Shown here: positions 8,678 through 16,992 of the stretch, piece by piece
How positions within the stretch are numbered: position 1 is the stretch's first letter
Layout: every line of letters starts with the position of its first letter
Notes under the pieces: generated by a model
Databases searched by the model: none
The model's input: the letters and a program-made list of their open reading frames with translations, nothing else
What the model was told of the DNA's origin: nothing
Assembly: GCA_043740085.1 (NCBI GenBank)
Contig: JAYUCY010000125.1
Span: 24,857-88,856 of the forward strand
DNA: 64,000 nt
From: UBA668 sp043740085
GTDB taxonomy: Bacteria; Actinomycetota; Acidimicrobiia; Acidimicrobiales; Ilumatobacteraceae
Reading direction: 5' to 3'
Position numbers and translations under genes: made by a program

Positions 8678-10084
8678 GTGGCGGACCCCACTAGCCTTCT
8701 ATCCCCGATGATCCCTGCTGCCGAGAATGAGGCCGAGGAACGGGTGGCCGAGCCGGCAGCCCAAGCCGCGCCAGGTCTGCTGGGCATTGTCGCGCTTCCA
8801 GGGCTTGCCATCTGGCGTCGGTGGCCAATTGCCGCGGCGCTGCTTTTCATCGCTGGCGTCATGGCACCCGCCTTTGCCCTGATTCTGATCATCCAGCACC
8901 TCGATGATCTGGTTGGACTCTTCGCGCTTCCTCACGTGCTGCGCGGCCTGGTCCTCGTGGCCGTGGCCGCGATCACCAGTCGAATAGTCGCCGTATGGCT
9001 GACGTCCGATCGCATTCGCGACCCAACAGCACAACGACGTCTCCGCCTCGTGGGCAGCGCCGTGGTCGCCGCGCTAGCGGTACCCACAATGCTGGCCGTC
9101 GTCCGCATGGAGGAGGCGCGTGCTGTTGTCCAGGCGGTGTTCCAGCAGTCATCAGGCTCCGCCGTGGGCTCCGTCAGCAAGGACATCGACCCCTTGTCGG
9201 AGGAGTTCCACACCGTCCTGCTGATGGGCAGCGACGAGGGCGACGACCGCTTGGGCCTGCGCACTGACACCATGATCATTGCTCTCGTTCACCAGGCATC
9301 GGGTCGCGCCGCGTTGGTCTCGGTGCCGCGCAACCTGCAACGCCTGCAGTTCCCACCGGGCACGCCGCTTGCCAAGCGGTACCCGAACGGGTTCGAAGAC
9401 TCCGAAGGCGGTCTCGTCAACTCGCTCTACATCACCGTCGAGAACGACAAAGAACTCAAGGCTGCGTACGGAACCGGGGCCGGCGTGCACGCCCTGATGG
9501 AAGGGCTCAGCTTCTCCTTGGGTATCACGCTCGACGACTACGCACTGATGAACTCGTGTGGCTTCGTGAAGGTGGTGGATGCCGTCGGCGGCATCACTAT
9601 CGACATTGACAAGGAGTTGCCGATGCCGAGCAAACTGCGCTGCTCGAACTATCGGCTGACTCCGACAATTGGTCCCGGCGAGACATACCTGGACGGCACC
9701 AAGGCCCTCGGGTACGTACGGTCACGCACGGGCGACAGCGACTACCAGCGCATGGACCGTCAGCGTTTGCTACTGCAAACAATCGCCGATGAGGTCGGCA
9801 TTGGCGACCTCCTGTTGCGTTTCGGCGAGTTGGCCGACGCAGTGAAGGACAACGTTCGCACCTCGATGTCCGTCGAGGAAGCCCGCTCCCTGCTGGCGAG
9901 CTTGCAGAACGGCGAGCAAAAGTTCGACTCGGTGGGCCTTGCGCCACCGCTGGTCGAGCCAGCACACCCCGACTACGTAGCGATCAAGGCACTGATGCAA
10001 ATGATTCGCACTGCACTGTCCAACGGCACGCCGCTCGACTTACCCACCGTCGAGTCGGCCGCAACCACCGACACGACTGGATAG
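8678..10084 (+). CDS. LytR-CpsA-Psr (LCP) family cell-wall glycopolymer transferase
   Basis: A 468-residue membrane protein starting at GTG. Three hydrophobic segments lie in the first 150 residues. The extracytoplasmic LCP domain follows, with TVLLMGSDEG, LRTDTMIIALVH and SVPRNLQ (acidic and arginine residues that bind the pyrophosphate of the lipid substrate), then DAVGGITIDI and ALGYVRSR...DYQRMDRQR. LCP proteins attach teichoic-acid-like or arabinogalactan polymers to peptidoglycan. It stands alone and converges with the lipoprotein gene, leaving one base between stops. Confidence 0.88.
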   Translation: MADPTSLLSPMIPAAENEAEERVAEPAAQAAPGLLGIVALPGLAIWRRWPIAAALLFIAGVMAPAFALILIIQHLDDLVGLFALPHVLRGLVLVAVAAITSRIVAVWLTSDRIRDPTAQRRLRLVGSAVVAALAVPTMLAVVRMEEARAVVQAVFQQSSGSAVGSVSKDIDPLSEEFHTVLLMGSDEGDDRLGLRTDTMIIALVHQASGRAALVSVPRNLQRLQFPPGTPLAKRYPNGFEDSEGGLVNSLYITVENDKELKAAYGTGAGVHALMEGLSFSLGITLDDYALMNSCGFVKVVDAVGGITIDIDKELPMPSKLRCSNYRLTPTIGPGETYLDGTKALGYVRSRTGDSDYQRMDRQRLLLQTIADEVGIGDLLLRFGELADAVKDNVRTSMSVEEARSLLASLQNGEQKFDSVGLAPPLVEPAHPDYVAIKALMQMIRTALSNGTPLDLPTVESAATTDTTG

Positions 10085-10085
10085 G

Positions 10086-10937
10086 TCAGCAAGCGGCGTC
10101 GCCAGGGAGCGCTGCGATCACGGCGAGTTGGTAGACCAGCTCATTCTCTTGAAAGAACGTCAGTTGGGTGGCTTCGGTGAAGAGGCCGTCGGCCTTCGCC
10201 GCAGGGACGACGGCGCATTCCGTTGAGTCGGCGAGCACCACGCCGGTGCCGGAGGGCCAGGCAACGATCGTCGGCGAGGGTTCCGTCCACTGAGTCGGGT
10301 CGACGGCCACCGACTGGAATCGATAGCTCTCAGCGACCAACGGCTTGTCCTCACCAACGTTCTCCACACCCAACGCGGCGGGCAGGTTGGCCAGCAGGTC
10401 CACGAACTCCTGGAGGTTGTCTCGTGCGGGCGTGCTGGGGCCGCCCGCAGGCGAGTCAATGCCCAGGGCGTTGGCCCGGTGAATGAACGTCGTGCCGTTG
10501 GCGGTGATGGAGACGACAGTGTCGGGCGCATCGGCGATCATGAGGCCCTCGGGGAACGAGTAATCCGGAATGGCGCCAAGCAGACCGGCGAGGTCGGCCA
10601 GCTTGACGATCTTCTGGATGCCCTCGGCCGTGATGCTGCCCTGCATGATGGCGGGGAGCAAAGCGCCGGGGTACTGAAGCGTCGTCAAGCCCGGAGTGAA
10701 CGAGCGCCCGTCACCCGCAATGAGCAGCGTGGGCGTGTGAATGAACTGGCTGCCGGGGGTGGTGAAGCCACCCTCGTAGCCAATTCGAAATACCACGGCG
10801 TCGGCATCAGTTGGGACGTCGTAACCACCGCCCTGCTGGCTGTCATTGCCCTGTTTGGTGTCATCACCGCAGGCGGCGATGATGCCGACGAGGGCGGGTG
10901 TGCCGATGAGAGCGGCGAGGAAGCTACGACGGTTCAT
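10086..10937 (-). CDS. Uncharacterised lipoprotein
   Basis: A 283-residue protein with the N-terminus MNRRSFLAALIGTPALVGIIAACGDD. The double-Arg start suggests possible Tat export, and the lipobox IAAC gives a lipidated cysteine at about residue 23. After the signal come a Gly/Gln-rich linker and a region with VFRIGYEGGFTTPGSQ, but no enzyme motif I recognise. Its start overlaps the stop of the upstream TetR gene by 4 bp, so the two are translationally coupled. It may be a target of that regulator. Confidence 0.75.
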   Translation of the reverse strand: MNRRSFLAALIGTPALVGIIAACGDDTKQGNDSQQGGGYDVPTDADAVVFRIGYEGGFTTPGSQFIHTPTLLIAGDGRSFTPGLTTLQYPGALLPAIMQGSITAEGIQKIVKLADLAGLLGAIPDYSFPEGLMIADAPDTVVSITANGTTFIHRANALGIDSPAGGPSTPARDNLQEFVDLLANLPAALGVENVGEDKPLVAESYRFQSVAVDPTQWTEPSPTIVAWPSGTGVVLADSTECAVVPAAKADGLFTEATQLTFFQENELVYQLAVIAALPGDAAC

Positions 10938-11662
10938 GCTGATTTCGACGTTCGCAACCGCGCGTTAGTTCCCGAAGGACGCGTTTCGGAGAACAGCTGC
11001 TGACCCTGCAACTCGATGACTGCTTCGAAGAGTGCGCCGGGAGTATCGATCACATTGTGGAGGTGGCCGAAGAGTTCGAGGTTGATCGCGCCCATCACGC
11101 TTGCCCACGCGGTCATTCCCTTCATCATCATTTGGTCGCTGGCGGGAACGGCGAATCGATCACGGAATCGCACGTAGTCGCGCCGAAGGGCTGCCGGCAC
11201 CGTCTCAGTGGCGGAGTGACCCGCTGCCTCCATGTCCACGGTGAGTTGCAGGAGAGCGATGGTGTAGCGACTGGCAGGCCCGATGGTGTCCTGCGGCGCT
11301 GCGTAGCCGGGCACCGGTGTGCCGAACAGCAGGGAGTACTCCGCTGGGTTGGCAACTGCCCATTCACGAATCGCGAGAGCCATCGCCCGCCAGCGGCCCA
11401 GGAAGTCCCTTCGGCGTTTGACCTTGCGGTCGGCAATCTCCACCGCCTCCCCCAACCGGTCGTACGAGTCGATGATCAGCCTGGTCAGTAGCTCGTCGCG
11501 ACTGGCGAAATAGCGGTAGATCGCCGAGCTGGCCATCCCCAGGTCGCGAGCAATGGCGCGGAGGGAAAGGTTGGCGGCACCGTCACGTTCCAACTGCTGG
11601 CGCGCCAGCCGAACGATCTCGGCGGTGTGCTCTGCACGTGCTCGCTCACGGATACCGGCCAC
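10934..11662 (-). CDS. TetR-family transcriptional regulator
   Basis: A 242-residue repressor-type protein. The N-terminal helix-turn-helix reads LSLRAIARDLGMASSAIYRYFASRDELL, the TetR signature. A ligand-binding C-terminal domain contains EWAVANPAEYSLLFGTPVPGY, characteristic of the WHG (TetR_C_25-like) subgroup. The downstream lipoprotein gene overlaps it by 4 bp. Two identical 11-bp palindromes lie between this gene and the divergent oxidoreductase gene and are the likely operator. Confidence 0.9.
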   Translation of the reverse strand: MAGIRERARAEHTAEIVRLARQQLERDGAANLSLRAIARDLGMASSAIYRYFASRDELLTRLIIDSYDRLGEAVEIADRKVKRRRDFLGRWRAMALAIREWAVANPAEYSLLFGTPVPGYAAPQDTIGPASRYTIALLQLTVDMEAAGHSATETVPAALRRDYVRFRDRFAVPASDQMMMKGMTAWASVMGAINLELFGHLHNVIDTPGALFEAVIELQGQQLFSETRPSGTNARLRTSKSA

Positions 11663-11695
11663 GAGGCCACTGTAGCAAGTGTCACGTCGAACCGA

Positions 11696-11762
11696 GAGCA
11701 GTGCTCTTGCATTTACTTTCGCGCGCTGGCAGAGTCAGAGCAGTGCTCACATTTGCGAGCAC
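11696..11762. promoter_or_regulatory. Twin palindromic operator, probable TetR binding region
   Basis: GAGCAGTGCTC occurs at 11696-11706 and again, identically, at 11738-11748. The centres are 42 bp apart, about four helical turns. The second copy overlaps a further inverted pair, GTGCTC (11743-11748) and GAGCAC (11757-11762). The sites fill the divergent region between tetR (start 11662) and the oxidoreductase gene (start 11783), so binding could control both directions. Confidence 0.65.
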
Positions 11763-11782
11763 CGCCAACCAGGAGTGAACAA

Positions 11783-12712
11783 ATGAACCATCACGTCATC
11801 ATCGGTGCCGGCCCCGTCGGCTCAGGAATCGCGACCTTGCTCGCCGGCCGAGGAGAAAGCGTCACCGTGGTCACCCGCAGCGGCACCGGCCCCGACCACG
11901 CGCTGATCACCAAGCTGAAGGCCGACGCCACCGATGCCGACGCGCTCGGCCTCGCTGCTGCGGGCGCTGCCGCGATCTACAACTGTGCCAACCCGCCGTA
12001 CCACAAGTGGGCCAGCGACTGGCCACCAATGCATCGGGCAATGATGACCGCCGCAGAACGCAGCGGCGCCGTGCTGGTGATGATGGACAACCTGTACGCC
12101 TTCGGCTCGGGAAGCCGCATGCCAATGCGCGAGGGCGATGCAATGAACGCGATCGGCACCAAGGGTGCGATGCGAACCCGCATGGCCAGCGAGCTGTTGG
12201 AGGCTCACGCAACGGGCAGGCTGCGAGGCACGCTGGCGCGGGCGAGCGACTTCTACGGACCGCAGGTGCTCGGCTCCTCACTCGGCAAACGGGTCCTACC
12301 CCGAGTGCTCGCCGGCAAGAAGGTCAGCATGCTCGGGGCGCTGAACGTACCGCACAGCATCAGCTACATCGCCGACGTCGCCAAGACGCTGGTGACCATC
12401 GCCGAGGACGAGCGCGCCTGGGGCAAACCGTGGCATGTGCCCAACGCGCCGGCGCCGACACAACGCGAGGCCGTGCATGCATTCGCCACGGAAGCAGGCA
12501 CCACGGTGAAGGTGACCGCTGTTGCGAAGCCGGCGCTGAGCGCGTTGGGCCTGTTCGTGCCGATGATGCGTGAACTGAAGGAGACCTGGTACCAGTACGC
12601 CGAGCCGTGGATCACCGACAGCACGCTCACAGAACAGACATTCGGGCTGCGTGCGACCCCACTCGAGGAGGGTGCGGCAGCCACGGTCGCGTGGTGGCGC
12701 AGGCGGTCGTAA
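11783..12712 (+). CDS. NAD(P)-binding NmrA/epimerase-like protein
   Basis: A 309-residue protein of the atypical short-chain dehydrogenase / epimerase type. The N-terminus VIIGAGPVGSGIATLLAGRG is a Rossmann dinucleotide-binding loop, followed by VTVVTRSG. A region with DNLYAFGSG and a substrate-domain segment DFYGPQVLGSSLGKRV follow. The Tyr-x3-Lys pair of true epimerases is not obvious. An AGGAG ribosome-binding site lies 8 bp before the ATG at 11783, which fixes the start. It is divergent from the TetR gene and likely repressed by it. Confidence 0.75.
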   Translation: MNHHVIIGAGPVGSGIATLLAGRGESVTVVTRSGTGPDHALITKLKADATDADALGLAAAGAAAIYNCANPPYHKWASDWPPMHRAMMTAAERSGAVLVMMDNLYAFGSGSRMPMREGDAMNAIGTKGAMRTRMASELLEAHATGRLRGTLARASDFYGPQVLGSSLGKRVLPRVLAGKKVSMLGALNVPHSISYIADVAKTLVTIAEDERAWGKPWHVPNAPAPTQREAVHAFATEAGTTVKVTAVAKPALSALGLFVPMMRELKETWYQYAEPWITDSTLTEQTFGLRATPLEEGAAATVAWWRRRS

Positions 12713-12744
12713 CCATCGCCGATCGGGTCTTGGGGTGCACGCGA

Positions 12745-12764
12745 CTTCACACAGCGTTCACACT
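12745..12764 (+). promoter_or_regulatory. GlnR-type operator candidate upstream of glnII
   Basis: Two TTCAC units at 12746-12750 and 12757-12761, spaced exactly 11 bp, within ACTTCACACAGCGTTCACAC. The same arrangement occurs at 14118-14133 before glnA. Direct half-sites with one-turn spacing are what OmpR-type regulators such as GlnR use. The distance to the glnII start is about 80 bp. Confidence 0.55.
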
Positions 12765-12837
12765 TGGGCAACGGGGCTGAAATCGCACCTGGGCAGCATG
12801 TCGGCGCCCCTTCCCAAACATTTCGAAAAGGAACACC

Positions 12838-13848
12838 GTGGCCTACCAAGCTGAGTACATCTGGATCGACGGCACCGAGCCCACGCCGCTGCTGCGCTCC
12901 AAGACCAAGATCATCGCCGACGGCAAGACCCCGCCCATCTGGGGTTTCGACGGTTCCTCCACCAACCAGGCCACCGGTGACGCCAGCGACTGCATGCTGA
13001 CTCCGGTGTTCTCCTGTCCCGACCCCATCCGTGGCCGCGACAACATCCTCGTGCTCTGTGAGGTGTGCAACGCCAAGGACGGCAAGGCACACCCCACCAA
13101 CACCCGCGCTGCCGCCGTCAAGGCGCAGAAGAAGTACGCCAAGCACGAGATGATCTTTGGCATCGAGCAGGAGTACACGTTCCTCAAGCTCGACGGCACC
13201 CCGCTGGGATTTCCCGTTGGCGGCTTCCCCGCCCCGCAGGGCAAGTACTACTGCGGCGTCGGCGCTGGCCGCGTTGCAGCCCGCGAGATCATTGAAGAGC
13301 ACACGCAGGCATGCATGGACGCTGGTCTCATGATCGAAGGCACCAACGCCGAAGTCATGCCCGGCCAGTGGGAATTCCAGATTGGCGCCACCGACTCGGT
13401 GACCGTCAGCGACCACATGTACGTCGCCCGCTGGTTGCTGCACCGTGTGGCCGAGGACTACGACGTAGTCGTCAGCTTCGATGCCAAGCCGATGAAGGGC
13501 GACTGGAACGGCGCCGGTGCGCACACCAACTTCAGCACCAAGGCCATGCGCGAAGACACGGACATGAAGGCCATCGAGGCGGCCTGCAAGGCGATCGGTA
13601 AGAAGATCGACCTGCACGTCAAGAACTACGGCCACGACATCGAGAGCCGCCTGACCGGCGCCCACGAGACCGCCCCGTACAACAAGTTCAGCTACGGCGT
13701 CTCTGACCGTGGCGCCAGCATCCGTATCCCGTGGCAGGTCGAGGCCGCCGGCCAGGGCTACGCCGAAGACCGCCGCCCCAACGCCAACTGCGACCCATAC
13801 ACCGTCACCCGTTTGATCGTCGAAACGGTCTGCAGCGCAGCCAGCTGA
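12838..13848 (+). CDS. glnII: Glutamine synthetase type II
   Basis: A 336-residue eukaryote-like GSII, which condenses glutamate and ammonia with ATP as a decamer. Motifs in order: WGFDGSSTNQA (beta-grasp region), FGIEQEYTF (metal-binding Glu), NAEVMPGQWEFQIG, GDWNGAGAHTNFST (substrate site) and GASIRIP. The GTG at 12838 follows AAAAGGA. GSII occurs in some actinobacteria (Streptomyces, Frankia) beside type I enzymes and is not adenylylated. The type I gene and a GlnR-like regulator follow in order. A probable GlnR site lies about 80 bp upstream. Confidence 0.95.
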   Translation: MAYQAEYIWIDGTEPTPLLRSKTKIIADGKTPPIWGFDGSSTNQATGDASDCMLTPVFSCPDPIRGRDNILVLCEVCNAKDGKAHPTNTRAAAVKAQKKYAKHEMIFGIEQEYTFLKLDGTPLGFPVGGFPAPQGKYYCGVGAGRVAAREIIEEHTQACMDAGLMIEGTNAEVMPGQWEFQIGATDSVTVSDHMYVARWLLHRVAEDYDVVVSFDAKPMKGDWNGAGAHTNFSTKAMREDTDMKAIEAACKAIGKKIDLHVKNYGHDIESRLTGAHETAPYNKFSYGVSDRGASIRIPWQVEAAGQGYAEDRRPNANCDPYTVTRLIVETVCSAAS

Positions 13849-13911
13849 TTGCACACTGACAGCAACAAATCGTCCTGACGAAGGGGTCGGCACTTGGCAC
13901 AGCCGAGGGCT

Positions 13912-13961
13912 GATCCCTTCGCCGTTTCTGCTTGCCGATCCCTTCGCCGTTTCCGCTCGCC
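13912..13961. repeat. 25-bp tandem duplication downstream of glnII
   Basis: The two halves, 13912-13936 and 13937-13961, are the same except for two C/T differences. Both read GATCCCTTCGCCGTTT followed by a short variable end. Nothing codes here. Confidence 0.8.
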
Positions 13962-13968
13962 GTTCTGT

Positions 13969-14044
13969 CACGTTCCGCCGCCCATGGGCGGGTCAACATG
14001 CCGATTCTGGCACGCTTACCCGCCCATGGGCCGTGGACAGTGCC
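13969..14044. repeat. Dispersed hairpin repeat, copy A
   Basis: The arms GCCCATGGGCGGGT (13980-13993) and ACCCGCCCATGGGC (14018-14031) are exact reverse complements around a 24-base loop, and each arm contains the palindrome GCCCATGGGC. The flanks CACGTTC and AGTGCC match a second copy at 29562-29637. It lies between glnII and glnA and could form a stable bidirectional hairpin. Confidence 0.75.
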
Positions 14045-14071
14045 AAATGAGCACTGCCCGGTCTACGCCCT

Positions 14072-14115
14072 CTGGACCGGGTCTGGACCGGGCCTGGACC
14101 GGGCCTGGCCGGGGC
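14072..14115. repeat. Four 11-bp tandem repeats upstream of glnA
   Basis: CTGGACCGGGT, CTGGACCGGGC, CTGGACCGGGC and CTGGCCGGGGC follow one another without gaps. The array ends 3 bp before the first TTCAC unit of the glnA operator, and the 11-bp period equals that of the operator half-sites. Confidence 0.8.
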
Positions 14116-14135
14116 GGTTCACACGGCGTTCACAC
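14116..14135 (+). promoter_or_regulatory. GlnR-type operator candidate upstream of glnA
   Basis: TTCAC at 14118-14122 and 14129-14133, 11 bp apart, in the context GGTTCACACGGCGTTCACAC. Ten or more flanking bases agree with the glnII site. The second unit is about 78 bp before the glnA ATG, close to the 81 bp at glnII. Confidence 0.55.
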
Positions 14136-14206
14136 TCATCTTGGCCGCCGCCAGCGCGTCCGTGGCACACTTTGCACGTCCCTTGAGCCCCTAAGGGAGT
14201 TCGTTC

Positions 14207-15544
14207 ATGCTCGATCAACAACGCGACTATGTGCTACGCACCGTGGAGGAGCGCGGTGTTCGCCTGATTCGTCTGTGGTTCACCGACGTCCTGGGCAACC
14301 TGAAGAGCTTCGCCATCAGCCCCGCCGAGCTGGAGAACGCGCTCGAAGACGGCATGACGTTCGACGGCTCCGCTATCGACGGTTTCAGTCGTGTGCAGGA
14401 AGCCGATGTGCTGGCCATCCCCGATCCCAACACGTTCGAAGTGCTGCCCTGGGGCGACCCCAAGTCGGTAGAGGCTCGCGTGTTCTGCGACATCCACCAC
14501 CTCGACGGCTCGCCGTTCGAGGGCGACCCGCGCCAGGTATTGCGACGCAACCTGCGCGTCGCGCACGAGCAGGGCTTCACGTTCTTCGTCGCACCCGACC
14601 TCGAGTTCTTCTACTTCGCCCCGCCGGAAAAGGGCCAGGCACCCGTGCCCTTGGACGAGGGTGGCTTCTTCGACCTGACCACCACCGACGTGTCGGGCAC
14701 CCTGCGCAAAGAGACCATCCGCACGCTGGAAACGATGAGCATTCCCGTGGAGTACAGCTTCCACGAAGACGCCCCCAGCCAGCACGAGATCGATCTGCGC
14801 CACACCGATGCGCTCAATATGGCCGACAGTGTGATGACCTTTCGCCTGGTCGTGAAGGAGGTCGCCGCCAAGCAGGGCGTGCACGCCACATTCATGCCCA
14901 AGCCGCTGGAAGGCGTGCAGGGCAGCGGCATGCACATGCACTTCAGCCTCTTCCAGGGCGAGAACAATGCGTTCTATAGCGAGGACGACCCGTACAACCT
15001 GTCGCCCATCGCGAAGCAGTTCATGGCCGGTCTCTTGCGTCACGCCGCCGAGATCACCGCTATCACCAACCAGACAGTCAACAGCTACAAGCGACTGGTG
15101 CCCGGTTTCGAAGCACCGGTGCACATCAGCTGGGCTCGCAACAACCGCAGCGGCCTCATCCGGGTACCTGTGCCCAAGCGCGGCAACGCCAGCGCCACCC
15201 GTATCGAATACCGCAGCCCAGACCCGGCGTGCAACCCGTACCTCGCGTTCAGCGTCATCCTTGCCGCTGGCCTCAAGGGCATTGCTGAGGGCTACGAGCT
15301 GGCCCCCGAGGCCGCCGCCAACCTGTTCGAACTGGACGACGCCGCGCTGGCGGCGCTCAGTATCGAGACGTTGCCGCAGTCGCTCAGCGATTCGCTGAAA
15401 GTGATGGAGAAGTCGGAGCTGGTGCGAGAGGCGCTCGGCGAGCACATCTTCGAGTGGTTCCTCCGCAACAAGCGCAGCGAATGGCATGCGTACAAGACGC
15501 ATGTCAGCCAGTTCGAGTTCGATCGGTATCTGCGAGCGCTGTGA
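14207..15544 (+). CDS. glnA: Glutamine synthetase type I (non-adenylylated form)
   Basis: A 445-residue GSI. It shows MTFDGSAIDGFSR, FVAPDLEFFYF with a metal-ligand Glu, GSGMHMHFSL, NSYKRLVPGFEAPVHISWARNNRSGLIR split over the substrate site, and the C-terminal region. At the place of the adenylylated Tyr of beta-type GSI the sequence reads AANLFELDDAAL, with no tyrosine. The length also fits the alpha/short type that is not controlled by adenylylation. The start ATG follows AAGGGA. It lies between glnII and the GlnR-like gene, 17 bp before the latter. Confidence 0.93.
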   Translation: MLDQQRDYVLRTVEERGVRLIRLWFTDVLGNLKSFAISPAELENALEDGMTFDGSAIDGFSRVQEADVLAIPDPNTFEVLPWGDPKSVEARVFCDIHHLDGSPFEGDPRQVLRRNLRVAHEQGFTFFVAPDLEFFYFAPPEKGQAPVPLDEGGFFDLTTTDVSGTLRKETIRTLETMSIPVEYSFHEDAPSQHEIDLRHTDALNMADSVMTFRLVVKEVAAKQGVHATFMPKPLEGVQGSGMHMHFSLFQGENNAFYSEDDPYNLSPIAKQFMAGLLRHAAEITAITNQTVNSYKRLVPGFEAPVHISWARNNRSGLIRVPVPKRGNASATRIEYRSPDPACNPYLAFSVILAAGLKGIAEGYELAPEAAANLFELDDAALAALSIETLPQSLSDSLKVMEKSELVREALGEHIFEWFLRNKRSEWHAYKTHVSQFEFDRYLRAL

Positions 15545-15561
15545 TGAACGAGGCTCGTTAG

Positions 15562-16242
15562 ATGGAACTGGTCGCAGTCTTCCCCGAGCCACCGCCCTCG
15601 GATCTCGCGCGCACACTCGACCTCGCCGGCTACCGCTGGAAGGCCGTCAGCTCGGCCGAGGACGCAGCCCGCAACGAGCCGACCACCGGCTGGGCAGGCG
15701 CGGTGATCGCCTGCGACGCCAACCCCGATGGCGCATGGGCGCTGTGCCGCGCATTGCGCAAGCGCGATACCCCAGTCAGTCCGGTGATGGTGTTGGTCAG
15801 TGGTGGCCAGCTGGCCGACCTGCAACTGCGCGACGAACTGTTCGACGACTTTTGCCTCACCCCCTTCCACCCGGTGGAAGTGGAGGCACGTCTACGCCAC
15901 CTGTTCTTCCGCGGTGGAAACGAAGCACGCCCGGAGATGGTGGAGTACAGCGGCCTCGCGCTCAACCTGGAGACCTACCAGGCCAGCATCGAAGGCCGCC
16001 CACTGGACCTCACGTACATGGAATACGAGCTGCTCAAGTTCCTCGCTCAGAACCCTGGCAAAGTGTTCACTCGCGAGATACTGCTCAGCCGGGTGTGGGG
16101 CTACGAGTACTACGGCGGCGCTCGCACCGTCGACGTTCACATCCGTCGTCTGCGCGCCAAGCTCGGCGAAGAACACGCCAACCTGATCCAGACAGTTCGC
16201 AGCGTGGGCTACCGCTTCGGCCAAAGCCGCTGGGGTAACTAA
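15562..16242 (+). CDS. glnR: GlnR-like orphan OmpR-type response regulator
   Basis: A 226-residue protein. The N-terminal receiver is atypical: it reads VIACDANPDGAWALCRALR and then VSPVMVLVSGGQLADL, resembling actinobacterial GlnR, whose receiver works without a cognate kinase. The C-terminal winged helix is canonical: DLTYMEYELLKFLAQNPGKVFTREILLSRVWG and RTVDVHIRRLRAKLG. GlnR controls nitrogen genes including glutamine synthetases. Its position 17 bp after glnA, and the paired operator motif before both synthetase genes, support that role. The GlnR assignment is inference from resemblance and context. Confidence 0.75.
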   Translation: MELVAVFPEPPPSDLARTLDLAGYRWKAVSSAEDAARNEPTTGWAGAVIACDANPDGAWALCRALRKRDTPVSPVMVLVSGGQLADLQLRDELFDDFCLTPFHPVEVEARLRHLFFRGGNEARPEMVEYSGLALNLETYQASIEGRPLDLTYMEYELLKFLAQNPGKVFTREILLSRVWGYEYYGGARTVDVHIRRLRAKLGEEHANLIQTVRSVGYRFGQSRWGN

Positions 16243-16251
16243 AGCTGTCGT

Positions 16252-16944
16252 TCACAGCTGTTGCAGGGCTTGCAGTATCAGCAGGCTGAGCGCGAGTTGG
16301 CCGTTGTCGTTGGGGTGCAGGTTGTCAGTGCGCAGCACCGACTGGTCGGGGGCTGAGGCCACCGAGTACCAATCGGCTATTGCGGCGTTGCCGCGAGACT
16401 TCATCCGTTCCGCCAGCACGGTGTTGAAGAGCACGGTGTCGTCGAGATACTGCTCGCGGTAGGTGTTCACCCACACCAACCGCTTGTCGGGAATCATGGC
16501 CGTGATCAGGTCGATCAGCGCGCCGTACTCATCCGCATTTGCGTAGCTGCCCACGTCGTTGGTGCCCAGCTCAATCACCCACGCATCCGGGTCCACACCC
16601 TCGGCCAGCAGGTTGTAGGTGGTGATCACGCCGCTGAGTGCGGCGTCGCCCTTCCCATTGCCCACATCAATGCGCCGGCTGCGCTTGCCCTCGACGCGCA
16701 GGTCGTCGACACCCGCGTCGGTGAGCGTGGTGGTCAACGCCGCAACACTGGCTTCGGTGATCGAGTCGCCCACGATTGCCACCGACGTGATAGCCGTTCG
16801 TGACGAGCCAAGAGTGCCGCCCGGCGCGGGCAGCAGCGGTGGCGCGGCGTTGCCCCCGGCGCCGGCGCCGGATCTGTTGGACGAGCAACTGACCGCGAAC
16901 ACAGCGCCCAGTGCCAGAAAGGTTCGCCGATTCAAGGTACTCAC
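16252..16944 (-). CDS. SGNH/GDSL-type hydrolase lipoprotein
   Basis: About 230 residues. The N-terminus STLNRRTFLALGAVFAVSC is a signal peptide with Tat-like Arg pair and lipobox cysteine; a Gly/Ala/Pro linker follows. The catalytic blocks are VAIVGDSITEA (nucleophile Ser), IELGTNDVG (block III Asn) and DNLHPNDNG (Asp/His pair). This family hydrolyses esters, often on cell-wall or lipid substrates. The GTG at 16944 gives the most compact signal peptide. It converges with glnR. Confidence 0.8.
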   Translation of the reverse strand: MSTLNRRTFLALGAVFAVSCSSNRSGAGAGGNAAPPLLPAPGGTLGSSRTAITSVAIVGDSITEASVAALTTTLTDAGVDDLRVEGKRSRRIDVGNGKGDAALSGVITTYNLLAEGVDPDAWVIELGTNDVGSYANADEYGALIDLITAMIPDKRLVWVNTYREQYLDDTVLFNTVLAERMKSRGNAAIADWYSVASAPDQSVLRTDNLHPNDNGQLALSLLILQALQQL

Positions 16945-16992
16945 ACGGCCATCGTAGGTTGGCACGGCCGCCGGCTACCGGCAGCCCGCCCG

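Noticed and set aside
12364..13971. Long minus-strand reading frame antisense to glnII (535 codons)
   Set aside because: It is opposite a certain glnII gene and shows no family resemblance; long antisense frames are expected in GC-rich DNA.
14234..15616. 460-codon frame antisense to glnA
   Set aside because: Shadow of the glutamine synthetase codon bias; low-complexity composition.
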